Below are positions 25,736 to 34,600 of a stretch of 64,000 nucleotides of DNA, piece after piece. Position numbers and translations under genes: made by a program. The notes beneath the pieces were generated by a model that made no database searches, was not told the DNA's origin, and saw nothing but the letters and a program-made list of their open reading frames with translations. How positions within the stretch are numbered: the stretch's first letter is position 1; each line of letters starts with the position of its first letter. This DNA is from Vreelandella aquamarina (GTDB taxonomy: Bacteria; Pseudomonadota; Gammaproteobacteria; Pseudomonadales; Halomonadaceae), in assembly GCF_020075495.1 (NCBI RefSeq), contig NZ_JABYQT010000012.1, forward strand, positions 22,116 to 86,115, in the 5' to 3' direction.

Positions 25736-26620
25736 TTAGTAGTTGACCCGACGTTCCACGTAGCGGAACTGGATGAAGGTGAGCACGATGACGATAGCCA
25801 TCAGAAGTACCGACTGCGCCGACGAGGAGCCGATGTTGAGCCCCGCCACGCCGTCGGTGTAGACCTTGTAGACCAGGGTCATGGTCGCCTGGCCCGGCCC
25901 GCCGCCGGTGGTGGCGTCGATCACCCCGAAGGTGTCGAACATCACGTAGTTGATGTTGATGATCAGCAGAAAGAACGTGGTCGGCGAGAGAAGCGGAAAG
26001 ACGATGCTCCAGAAGCGCTTGAAGGGCGTGGCGCCATCGATGGCGGCGGCCTCGATCAGCGAGTGCGGCACCGACTGCAGCCCGGCGAGAAAGAACAGAA
26101 AGTTGTAGGAGATCTGCTTCCAGGCCGCGGCGATGGTGATCAAGATCATCGCCTGGCTGCCGGAGACGCGGTGGTTCCAGTGGATGCCGAACCAGTCGAG
26201 CAGGTGCGGCAGAAGCCCGATGGTCGGGTTGAACAGAAACCACCACAGCACCCCGGCCACCACCGGCGCGACGGCGTAGGGCCAGACCAGCAGGGTGGTG
26301 TAGAACTTCGCGCTTTTCAGCACCCGGTTGACGCACACCGCCATCAACAGCGCCAGGCTCATGGAGAGCAGCGTCACCGAGACAGAAAAGATCGCGGTGC
26401 GTCCGAGCGCGTTCAGGTAGCTGGGGTCGGCCAGCACGCGGGTGTAGTTGGCAAGGCCCACGAAGGTGGTGTTGAAGCCGAAGGCGTCGGTGCGCTCGAA
26501 GCTCGATTTCACCGCCTGGCTCGCCGGCCAGATGAAGAATACCAGCGTGATGATGAGCTGCGGGGCGAGCAGGAAGAAGGGAAGCCACCGGTTCTGGTAG
26601 GTGGAGCGTTTGGTCTGCAT
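25736..26620 (-). CDS. ugpA: Glycerol-3-phosphate ABC permease UgpA
   Basis: A 294-aa inner-membrane permease with six hydrophobic segments. The EAA loop reads [20 protein letters not shown]. The N terminus [21 protein letters not shown] and the stretch [15 protein letters not shown] are close to enteric UgpA. AGGA lies seven bases before the ATG at 26620. It is separated from ugpB by 136 bp holding two strong hairpins, an arrangement known to lower expression of permease genes relative to the binding protein in similar operons. Confidence 0.94.
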   Translation of the reverse strand: MQTKRSTYQNRWLPFFLLAPQLIITLVFFIWPASQAVKSSFERTDAFGFNTTFVGLANYTRVLADPSYLNALGRTAIFSVSVTLLSMSLALLMAVCVNRVLKSAKFYTTLLVWPYAVAPVVAGVLWWFLFNPTIGLLPHLLDWFGIHWNHRVSGSQAMILITIAAAWKQISYNFLFFLAGLQSVPHSLIEAAAIDGATPFKRFWSIVFPLLSPTTFFLLIININYVMFDTFGVIDATTGGGPGQATMTLVYKVYTDGVAGLNIGSSSAQSVLLMAIVIVLTFIQFRYVERRVNY

Positions 26621-26662
26621 GGTGTGTCCTGTTCAACGCAGGTTCGAAGCGCTTGGGGAAAC

Positions 26663-26702
26663 GCCCTCCCATGGGCCCGGCGCGCCGGGCCCATGGGAGG
26701 GC
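26663..26702. repeat. Perfect 40-bp palindrome between ugpB and ugpA
   Basis: The left arm GCCCTCCCATGGGCCCGGCG is followed directly by its exact reverse complement, with no spacer. In the leftward transcript it would fold into an extremely stable hairpin 54 nt beyond the ugpB stop. No U-tract follows, so it is better explained as an mRNA-protecting or attenuating structure than as a terminator. Confidence 0.9.
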
Positions 26703-26713
26703 CTCCACGACGA

Positions 26714-26736
26714 ACCCCGGCCGCGAAGGCCGGGGT
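26714..26736. repeat. Second hairpin between ugpB and ugpA
   Basis: ACCCCGGCC (26714-26722) pairs with GGCCGGGGT (26728-26736) across GCGAA. It lies 20 bp past the ugpB stop and just before the 40-bp palindrome; together they probably protect the 3' end of ugpB mRNA and reduce read-through to ugpA. Confidence 0.85.
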
Positions 26737-26756
26737 CGGGTGGACGCCGTCAGGGT

Positions 26757-28085
26757 CTAGTTATTGGCCGATTCGAAGTCGCGCAGGATCTCGTTGCCGC
26801 GGCGCACCGCGTCGTCCAGCGCCTGCTGACCGCTTTTCGAGCCTGCCAGTACCGCCTGGAACTCCTCGTCGAGCACCATGCGCACCTGGGGGTAGTTGCC
26901 AAAGCGCAGGCCCTTGGAGTTCTCCGTCGGCTCGTTCAGGTTGATCTGCTCGATGGCGATGTCCGCGCCCGGGTTCTCGTCGTAGTAGCCCTGCTCCTGG
27001 CTCAGCTCATAAGCGGCGGTGGTGATCGGCAGGTAACCGGTCTCCTGGTGCCACTCGGCCTGCACCTCGGGAAGCGAGAGGTACTCGAGGAACTCGGCCA
27101 CACCGGCGTACTCGTCTTCGTCGTGGCCGGAGAGCACCCAGAGCGTCGCCCCGCCGATGATCGAGTTCTGCGGCGCGCCGTCGACGTCGTCGTAATAGGG
27201 CAGCATGCCGAAACCGACCTCGAAGTCCGAGTTGGCCAACACGTCAGCGCGGGACGCCGAGGAGTTCATGTACATGGCGCAGTCGCCGGAGTAGAACGAG
27301 GGCGCCGCATCCGGCCCATTGGCCGGGCCGCCGTAGCTATAGACGCCGCTGTCGTTCCACTCCTTCAACTGATCCCAGAAGCGCGCCTGCACCTCGCCGT
27401 TGAATTCGAACTCGGTATCGAGGCCGCCAAAGCCGTTCTCTTCGGTGCCGATCGGCTGGTTGTGCAGCGCCGAGAAGTTCTCGAGGCCGATCCAGTTGGC
27501 GGCATACGCCATGGTGAAGCCGCAGGACGCCGCGCCCTCGTCGACGATCTGTTGGCCCATTTCGCCCATCTCCGCCCAGGTGGTCGGCGGCGCTTGTGGG
27601 TCGAGGCCGGCGGCCTCGAAGGCGTCCTTGTTGTAGTAGAGGATCGGCGTGGAGGAGTTGAACGGCAGGGAGAGCAGATTGCCGTCGGTGTCGGTGTAGT
27701 AGCCGGTCACCACGGGCAGGTAGTCGTCCGGGTTAAACGTGTTGCCGTGCGCTTCCATCAGCTCATAAACCGGGTAGATCGCGCCGCGAGCGGCCATCAT
27801 GGTGCCGGTGCCCACCTCGTAAATCTGCACGATATGGGGCTGCTGGCCAGCGCGGAAGGCGGCGATGGTGTTGACCATCGTCGCTTCGTACTCGCCGCGA
27901 TAAGAAGGATTGACCCGGTACTCGTCCTGGGTGGCGTTGAAGTCGCTGGCAAGCTCGCTCAGGCGCTCGCCCAGTTCCCCGCCCATGGAGTGCCACCAGG
28001 TGATCTCGGTGGCGGCCTGGGCGGAAACGCTCAAGGTGGCCGCCGCGATACCGGCCGATAACGCGCGCAACGTAAAACGAGACAT
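26757..28085 (-). CDS. ugpB: Glycerol-3-phosphate-binding protein UgpB
   Basis: A 442-aa periplasmic solute-binding protein with the signal peptide MSRFTLRALSAGIAAATLSV ending SAQAA. Regions close to enteric UgpB include TWWHSMGGELGERL, IVQIYEVGTGTMMAA, LPFNSSTPILYYNKDAF, APQNSIIGGATLWVL and AEWHQETGYLPIT. This makes glycerol-3-phosphate or glycerophosphodiesters the likely ligands. AAGGAG lies five bases before the start. It is first in the ugpBAEC operon and probably controlled by PhoB through the repeats at 28158-28186. Confidence 0.96.
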   Translation of the reverse strand: MSRFTLRALSAGIAAATLSVSAQAATEITWWHSMGGELGERLSELASDFNATQDEYRVNPSYRGEYEATMVNTIAAFRAGQQPHIVQIYEVGTGTMMAARGAIYPVYELMEAHGNTFNPDDYLPVVTGYYTDTDGNLLSLPFNSSTPILYYNKDAFEAAGLDPQAPPTTWAEMGEMGQQIVDEGAASCGFTMAYAANWIGLENFSALHNQPIGTEENGFGGLDTEFEFNGEVQARFWDQLKEWNDSGVYSYGGPANGPDAAPSFYSGDCAMYMNSSASRADVLANSDFEVGFGMLPYYDDVDGAPQNSIIGGATLWVLSGHDEDEYAGVAEFLEYLSLPEVQAEWHQETGYLPITTAAYELSQEQGYYDENPGADIAIEQINLNEPTENSKGLRFGNYPQVRMVLDEEFQAVLAGSKSGQQALDDAVRRGNEILRDFESANN

Positions 28086-28157
28086 AAAAGCTCCTTTTTT
28101 GACCTGGGGCGCCCATGGCGCAGTGCATTTATTGATTCTTGAAAGCGCACTGAACGG

Positions 28158-28186
28158 TAGTACGTCTTTATGACGTTTTGATGAAG
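28158..28186 (-). promoter_or_regulatory. Candidate Pho box upstream of ugpB
   Basis: Read on the minus strand, three PhoB-like heptamers follow each other with an exact 11-bp period: CTTCATC (28186-28180), CGTCATA (28175-28169) and CGTACTA (28164-28158). The consensus half-site is TGTCATA; the middle unit matches six of seven, the outer ones four each. The element is about 75 bp upstream of ugpB. Plausible because ugp belongs to the Pho regulon in other bacteria. Confidence 0.45.
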
Positions 28187-28300
28187 GCTAGCCGGGGTGG
28201 GGAAGGGCTCCATTGAACTTTGGCAGTAGGCGTCGCCCAAAGGCGGTGATAGGGTGATGAAGATAGGGTGATGAAAAAGTCGATACGCAAGGGCCACGAC

Positions 28301-29470
28301 ATGACAGATGCACAATCGCTACTCGGCCAACTGGTCGCCTTCGATACCACCTCGCGTGGCTCCAACCTGGCGCTGATCGAGTTCGTCGAAGGGTATCTCG
28401 AGCGCCACGGCGTCGTCTCGGAGCGGGTGATGAGCCCCTGCGGTACCAAGGCGAATCTGATCGCGCGCATCGGCCCGGACGCGCCGGGCGGGGTGATGCT
28501 CTCCGGCCACACCGACGTCGTGCCGGTCGAAGGCCAGCCCTGGTCGACAGACCCCTTCACGCTACATGATGGCGGTGACGGTCGACTCTACGGGCGTGGT
28601 ACCTGCGACATGAAAGGCTTTATCGCCTGCGCCCTGGCCATGGTGCCTGAGTGGGTAAACGCCCCGCTCGCCCAGCCCATCTACGTTGGCTTCTCCTATG
28701 ATGAAGAGATCGGCTGCGTGGGCGCCCCCGCGCTGATCAAACGTTTCGTCGAGCACTACTCGACCACCGCCCACGTGATCGTCGGCGAGCCCACCAACAT
28801 GCAGCCGGTAGTGGCGCAAAAGGGCGCGACCAACCTGCGCACCACGGTCACGGGCGTCGAGGCGCACAGCAGCCAGGTCAACCAGGGCACCTCGGCGATC
28901 CATGTGGCCGCGCGGCTCGTTACCTTCATCGAGGACACCATGGCCACGCTGGTGGAAGAGGGCAAGGTGGATGACGCCTTCAACGTGCCCCACACCAGCC
29001 TGCACGTGGGCAAAATCCAGGGCGGCACGGCGATCAATATCATGGCCCGGGAGTGCACCTTCGAGTGGGAGATCCGCCATCTTCCTACCGAAACGTTCGA
29101 AGAGGTCTTTGCCCGCTTCGAGGCCTATGCTGAAACGCTGAAAGCCGAGCTCGAGGCGCGCGGCAAGACGGTCAAGATCACGACCGAAGCGCTGAACGTG
29201 ACGGTGCCGGGGCTTGCCGATCAGGGGAACGAAAACGTGCTGCGCCTGGCCAAGGACCACCTGCCCGCCGCCTGCTGCAACCACGCGGTAGCCTACGCCA
29301 CCGAAGCAGGGCAGTTTCAGGGCCAGGGGCTGCAGACGATCATCCTGGGCCCGGGCAGCATCGCCCAGGCCCACCAGCCGGACGAGTACATTGAGAAAAG
29401 CGAACTTGCCGCCTGCGTGGACTTCATGACCCGGATGGGGCGGGCGCTGGAAGTGCCGTTCGAGGAGTAG
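28301..29470 (+). CDS. argE: Acetylornithine deacetylase
   Basis: Zinc-dependent M20-family amidohydrolase that removes the acetyl group from N-acetylornithine in arginine synthesis. The metal ligands are visible in SGHTDVVP, GTCDMKGFIA, SYDEEIGCVGA, VGEPTNM and the late AQAHQPDEYIEKSE. The dimerisation domain lies between. The protein is 389 aa from the ATG at 28301, with AAGGG about seven bases upstream; an ATG at 28268 adds 11 mostly basic residues and is less likely. It is divergent from ugpB. A 13-base direct repeat (GATAGGGTGATGA) precedes the coding region. Confidence 0.92.
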   Translation: MTDAQSLLGQLVAFDTTSRGSNLALIEFVEGYLERHGVVSERVMSPCGTKANLIARIGPDAPGGVMLSGHTDVVPVEGQPWSTDPFTLHDGGDGRLYGRGTCDMKGFIACALAMVPEWVNAPLAQPIYVGFSYDEEIGCVGAPALIKRFVEHYSTTAHVIVGEPTNMQPVVAQKGATNLRTTVTGVEAHSSQVNQGTSAIHVAARLVTFIEDTMATLVEEGKVDDAFNVPHTSLHVGKIQGGTAINIMARECTFEWEIRHLPTETFEEVFARFEAYAETLKAELEARGKTVKITTEALNVTVPGLADQGNENVLRLAKDHLPAACCNHAVAYATEAGQFQGQGLQTIILGPGSIAQAHQPDEYIEKSELAACVDFMTRMGRALEVPFEE

Positions 29471-29530
29471 TCGAGTCAAGGCGCCTCTGATGCGGTGCCG
29501 GGCAGCCCTGCATGGGAGTGCCGCAAACGA

Positions 29531-29554
29531 AGACACCCGCCTGAGCGGGTGTCT
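29531..29554. terminator. Bidirectional terminator
   Basis: AGACACCCGC (29531-29540) pairs with GCGGGTGTCT (29545-29554) across CTGA. It sits 60 bp after argE and 27 bp after the stop of the convergent gene at 29581; the minus-strand side is followed by a T-rich TCGTTTG. Confidence 0.8.
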
Positions 29555-29580
29555 GCAGATCTTCTTGTATGCGCAAGAGC

Positions 29581-29892
29581 CTAGAGTGAAGAGCGCTCCT
29601 CGAAAAGCTCGCCCTTGGCATTACGCATGACGTCTTCGCAGGCCTGTTGATGGGCCAGTTGCGTCAATAGCTGCTGGGTTACTTCAAAGCCTTTGCCCAG
29701 GCAGGTATCGACCTCCTCGCGGCTTACCTGAGGGGTCACATTGCAATCGATCTTGAGCGTGCGACCGACGCCGTCCAGGCGGTCGGCCATGGCGCGAAGC
29801 CGCCAGGCGACTCGCTCTTTCCAGTTAGCTGATTCTTCTGCGCCTTCGCTTACGCTGAACGTGCACTGCCATTCCGGTCTGTAAACCTTCAT
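29581..29892 (-). CDS. Small protein of unknown function (103 aa)
   Basis: No family recognised. Start 29892 is chosen for the GGAGG eight bases upstream; the frame is open to 30048 but has no site there. The product begins MKVYRPEWQCTFSVSEGAEE, is soluble and helical, and carries four cysteines spread along its length (QCTF, DCNV, CLGK, ACEDV). It is convergent with argE and shares its terminator. The region from 29893 to 30159 between it and the divergent YchJ-like gene holds no gene I can support and presumably contains both promoters. Confidence 0.75.
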   Translation of the reverse strand: MKVYRPEWQCTFSVSEGAEESANWKERVAWRLRAMADRLDGVGRTLKIDCNVTPQVSREEVDTCLGKGFEVTQQLLTQLAHQQACEDVMRNAKGELFEERSSL

Positions 29893-30159
29893 GAGAACCT
29901 CCGCTGCCTTTGGAAAGAATGATGGGGTCGTGTTTCGTGCTCCGTTATCTGACGTGCTGATATATTCTTGAGTGCGCCAGGCGTCGATGTGCCGAGCGCT
30001 GTCTTCCAGGCACCAACGTGCCAAACGGCCTTTTAAATACTGCGCCAACCACTATACGCCTAACAACGCATGAATATCGAACTAAAAGCAGACGTGCAGC
30101 AAGACGCTCTCCAAGTGATCGGTTAGTCTTATCCTGACCAAATTTACCGAGCCAGGATC

Positions 30160-30639
30160 ATGACGTTGCAAGACACATCCAGCTGCCCGTGCGGCACGGG
30201 CCTGTCCACGCCTCAGTGCTGTGGGCGCTACCATCAGGGCGAGCCTGCACCAACGCCTGAGGCCTTGATGCGCTCGCGCTACACGGCCTTTGTGCTTGAG
30301 CTGCACGACTACCTGCTGACGACCTGGCACAGCAGCACGCGGCCCCGAACGCTGGCGCCCGATCCCCAGACCCAGTGGAAAGGCTTATCAATTGTCAAAA
30401 GCGAGCTTGATAGCCCAAAGGCGTCTTCTCAAACCGAGGGCGGCAGTGTTCACTTTCGTGCCTATTTCAAGGAGCGTGAGCGTTGGCACATGCTGGAGGA
30501 GAACTCGCGTTTCGTGAAGGAGGGCGGCCGCTGGTGGTACGTGAACGGAACGCCTGTTGTCGTGCGCCTCAAACCGCGCCGCAACGACCCATGCTTTTGT
30601 GGTAGCGGCCGAAAATTGAAGCTATGTTGCAAAGAGTAG
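30160..30639 (+). CDS. YchJ-like SEC-C motif protein (UPF0225)
   Basis: A 159-aa cytosolic protein with a zinc-binding SEC-C motif at each end: CPCGTGLSTPQCCGRYH near the N terminus and DPCFCGSGRKLKLCC at the C terminus. The middle has the NTF2-like fold of the YchJ family (ALMRSRYTAFVLELHDYLLTTW, then FRAYFKERERWHMLEENSRFVKEGGRWWYV). SEC-C motifs bind zinc and often contact the SecB/ribosome machinery in other proteins; the exact role of YchJ proteins is not established. It has its own short leader and does not overlap its neighbours. Confidence 0.93.
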   Translation: MTLQDTSSCPCGTGLSTPQCCGRYHQGEPAPTPEALMRSRYTAFVLELHDYLLTTWHSSTRPRTLAPDPQTQWKGLSIVKSELDSPKASSQTEGGSVHFRAYFKERERWHMLEENSRFVKEGGRWWYVNGTPVVVRLKPRRNDPCFCGSGRKLKLCCKE

Positions 30640-30674
30640 CTATACGTTACTAAATAAAACGAGGGACAGGGGGC

Positions 30675-31661
30675 ATGGCGTGTAGTGGCAGAGGTGCGTT
30701 ACGTTACTTGAAGATAGCGATAGCAAGCGGATTACTGTTGATTGCCAACTGGGCCATTGCCAGCGATAGCTTTCCACAAGAAGAGATTAGCGTCGTGATT
30801 CCCTACATGGCAGGGGGGCCAAGCGATGTGCTGTTGCGCGATATCTTCAAGGCAGCGCAACCTTATCTGGGCCAGTCCGTGTCAGTGGAATACATGCCGG
30901 GCAGTGGGGCCATCCTTGGGGCGCGACGCGTTCTGGAGGCCGCTCCGGATGGCTATACGCTGCTGGTCTGCCATCAGTCGCTCGACCTTGCCTATCTGGC
31001 CGGACAGGCGTCGTTTAATCACACACATTTTGCACCCGTTGCGATGTTGATCCGTACGGTCAGCATACCCACGACCTATGCCGGGCACCGTGCCCAAAGG
31101 GCCAGTGATATTGCAGCGCTGGTCAACCAGCGCTCGACTCCCCTCGCCTTTGGCGTTACCCGTCACTCCAACGATCACCTCTTCTGGCTGCAGTTTTTTG
31201 AGCAAAGCGGTATTTCACCTGCCGATGTATTGGTGGTGCACTTTCCCAGCATGAGCTCCCAGGTGGAGGCGTTGCTCGCTCATGAGATCGATTTTGCCCT
31301 GCTGGACATGCCCTCGACGGGGCAGCTGTACGCCTCTCATGCCTTGACGCCGCTCGGTGTGGCCGCAAGCGAGCGTCTGCCGGGACTGCCCCGAATAGAG
31401 ACCCTGAGCGAGCAGGGGATCGATCTGGTGAATACGGCGGATCGAGGACTTCTTGCTCCGCTGGACACGCCGCCGGAGAGGCTGGCCACGTTGGCCAACG
31501 CACTGGCGCAGGCATTGAATGATACGTCCCTACGCTACCGTCTGGCCCACGACTACGGCTCATTGATCGACTACCGACCGCTGGCCGCGTATGGCGACTA
31601 TCTGAACGAGCAGTTTTACAAACTGGCGCCGCTGGCTGAACACGTACACTTCAGACGCTGA
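30675..31661 (+). CDS. Orphan Bug/TctC-family periplasmic binding protein
   Basis: A 328-aa protein with a hydrophobic export signal (LKIAIASGLLLIANWAIAS). The mature part starts with the family pattern: ISVVIPYMAGGPSDVLLRDI, then VEYMPGSGAILGARRV and DGYTLLVCHQS. Such proteins bind carboxylates in the periplasm, usually for a TctAB tripartite transporter, but some act as sensing partners. No tctA or tctB gene is present, and the next gene 38 bp downstream on the same strand is a large membrane sensor. The start is uncertain: an ATG at 30675 has GAGGGA upstream. Confidence 0.88.
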   Translation: MACSGRGALRYLKIAIASGLLLIANWAIASDSFPQEEISVVIPYMAGGPSDVLLRDIFKAAQPYLGQSVSVEYMPGSGAILGARRVLEAAPDGYTLLVCHQSLDLAYLAGQASFNHTHFAPVAMLIRTVSIPTTYAGHRAQRASDIAALVNQRSTPLAFGVTRHSNDHLFWLQFFEQSGISPADVLVVHFPSMSSQVEALLAHEIDFALLDMPSTGQLYASHALTPLGVAASERLPGLPRIETLSEQGIDLVNTADRGLLAPLDTPPERLATLANALAQALNDTSLRYRLAHDYGSLIDYRPLAAYGDYLNEQFYKLAPLAEHVHFRR

Positions 31662-31699
31662 TCCACTCTACGCCGCCCAGGTTTCAAGAGACGCCGACC

Positions 31700-34600
31700 A
31701 TGCCGATTAATACGCGTAACCTAGCGCTGGAAACCCTCTTGCTGATGATCCTGGCAACGCTGGTATGCATGGGGGCGATAGGGTTGGTCGTTGGATTCAG
31801 CGCACCTGCCAATCCCTTGTTTGCCACTCTGGTGCCGGATGGTGCACTGGTCGTGCTGCTGGTCGGTGTCGGGCTTCTGGCCGCCTTGCAGGGGTGGAAC
31901 AAGGCACGCCTGACGTGCGCCTGTGCCTTGTTGCTGGTCGTGAGCTACACCATCGTGCACAACACCCTGGCGGGTGGCGCGGAAGGCTCACTGTTGACCG
32001 GCGGGCGGCGTATCACCAGCCTGTCCGGGGCGTTTCTTGCCTTGATCGGGGCCTGCCTGCTGGCTGGTCTTTCCGCGCCCTGGCGGCGCTGGCTGTGGAT
32101 ACTGGCCGGCGTCTGCTTGTGGGGGCTTGCGCTGCTGATCATCAGCCAGCTGTGGAATGGCCCTGGCGATGGTGACGTGCTCTTCTCCTCTTCACCGATG
32201 GTGGCGCTGGTCGTTGCCTGGCTTTCAGGTACCGCCATGCTCATCATCGGCAGGCGCCGTACGCCAGAGCGCCTGAGCCCTGGGCGGGTCACGGTGGCGG
32301 CCTCGCTTTGGGGGGTCATCGTCAGCTGTTTCATATGGTTGCTGCTCAACAGCTATCAGCAGATGGCGACCCAGCAGCAGGCGGCATATCTGCTGGACAA
32401 CGTACAGCTGAAAATCGAGCAGGCGACGCAGACCCGCCTGCGCCTCATGCAGCGTATGGCCGAGCGCCTCGACGCCATGGGACCGCGCTGGGATGTCGTG
32501 CTGCTTGAAAGCGACGCGCGAAACTATCTGCGCGATACACCCAGTATCGGCGCCATCGCGCTGGTCGACCAGCAACGGCTGACCTGGAGCTGGAGCGTAA
32601 GCCGTTCGCCGGACAGGGAGGCGTGGCTGCGCCAGCGCCTGGACGATGAGTTCACGCGCAACTGGATGCAGATACCCCTGGCCCGGCCACGGCTATTGAT
32701 AGCCGATGATGACCAGCCCCGTGAAGCGCTCTTCCTCATGCCCGTATCGGCCAGCGGACATTATCTGCTGGCCAGTGTCGATCTTGCCATCATGCTCGAA
32801 AACGAGCTTCGCCTCGAGGTAGGGCCTTTCCAGGTCAGTGTCAATCGCGACGACACGACGCTTGTCCGGCTGCACCCGGCCGGGTTTGCTGCCGATGTGA
32901 TGGAAACCCCGGCGCTTGCGCTGGCAACACGGCACATTGGCCTGCCCGGCGGCATCAACATAGAGCTATACGCCTACCCGGGCAGCCACCATAACTGGTA
33001 TCAGTTGAACCTGCTGCCGTTTGCCATCGCGTTTGGCAGCCTGCTGCTGAGCGGGTTGCTGGCGTTCAGCCTGGGCGTGGTGAGCATGAGCGTACAGCGC
33101 GCCCGCGAGCTTGCCCTGACGCGCCGCTCGCTTGAAGACCAGCAGATGGTCCAGCGCATGATCGCTCAGGAGCAGCCGCTCGACGAGATACTCGAAAGCC
33201 TGTGCCTCATGCTCGAGCGAGAGCTTCCCCATGCCCTCTGTTCGGTCATGCTGGTGAACGACGCCGGCACGCATCTGGAGTTTGCGGCGGGCAGCCGCCT
33301 GCCCGTCGCGTACCGCAGCGCCATTGCGCGTATCCTGATCAGCGCCAACAATGGCGCCTGCGGCAGCGCGGCGTTTCAGCGGGCCTCGGTGATCTGCGCC
33401 AACATTGCCGAAGACGAGCGCTGGCGCGGCTACCATGGCGTGGCCCGCCAGGCGGGGCTTGCTTCCTGCTGGTCGAGTCCGGTGTTCGGGGGCGAGGGGC
33501 AGCTGCTTGGCACGGTGGCGGTCTATTATTCGCGCCCCAGTACGCCAAGCGGTGCCGATACCGAACAGATCGAAAAAGCCACCGGGTTGATGGCGCTGGC
33601 CGTCGAGCGCTTTCAGGTGCGGCGTTCGCTGGAAGAGAGTGAGCAGCGCTACCGCTCGCTGTTTACCCATCATCCTGATGCGGTGTTTACCCTGGATGAA
33701 AAGAGCTGCTTCGTGACGGCCAACGCCACGTGCGCTGCGCTGACCGGCTACTCGGTCGACGAGATCCTCGGCAAGCCGTTCACCTTCTTCATTGCCGAGC
33801 AGGATGTGATGCGCGTCCAGGCGTATATCGAGACGGCCATGCGCGGCGGCATCGACCGCTACGAGCTGTCCCTCAAGGACCGTACCGGACGCCTGCACCT
33901 GCTGGACATCATTCACCTGCCGATGATGGTCAATGACACGGTCAAGGGCGTGCATGCCATTGCCCAGGAGGTCACCGCTGCCCGCGAGCAGGAGTCTCGC
34001 CTGCGCACCCTTGAGCGCAGCGTGGAAGCCAGCGTCAACGGCATCCTGATTGCCGATGCCGAGCGGCCCGATTTGCCGATCATCTACGCCAACAAGGCGT
34101 GTACCCTGATGACCGGCTATAGCCAGCAGGAGATCATCGGCAAGAACTGCCGTTTTCTGCAGGGCCCCGAAAGCTCGCCCGAGGTGGTCCAGCGAATCCG
34201 CAATGCGATTCAGGCACAGCATGAAGTGAACGTGACGATCTGCAACTACCGCAAGGATGGCACGCCGTTCTGGAATGATCTTTATATCGCTCCCGTGCGC
34301 GATCATGAAGGCCGGGTGACGCACTACGTGGGCGTACAGCACGATATTACCGAGCACAAGGCCTACGAGGCACAGCTGGCCTACCATGCTTCTCACGATG
34401 ACCTCACCCGACTGCCCAATCGCATGTTCTTCGAGGATGCCCTGCTCAAGCAGTTCGTAACGCTTGGCCAGCGCAACCAGCGCATGGCCGTGCTGTTCGT
34501 GGACCTGGACGACTTCAAGCCGATCAATGACAACCTCGGCCATGCGGTGGGCGATCAGGTGCTGGTGGAAGTGGCCCGCCGGCTGGTCAACGTGGTGGGG

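Noticed and set aside
26601..28061. 486-codon frame antisense to ugpB
   Set aside because: Shadow frame over a clear binding-protein gene; its first part crosses the 40-bp palindrome.
30675..31661. Part of a tripartite tricarboxylate transporter operon
   Set aside because: No tctA- or tctB-like membrane gene on either side.
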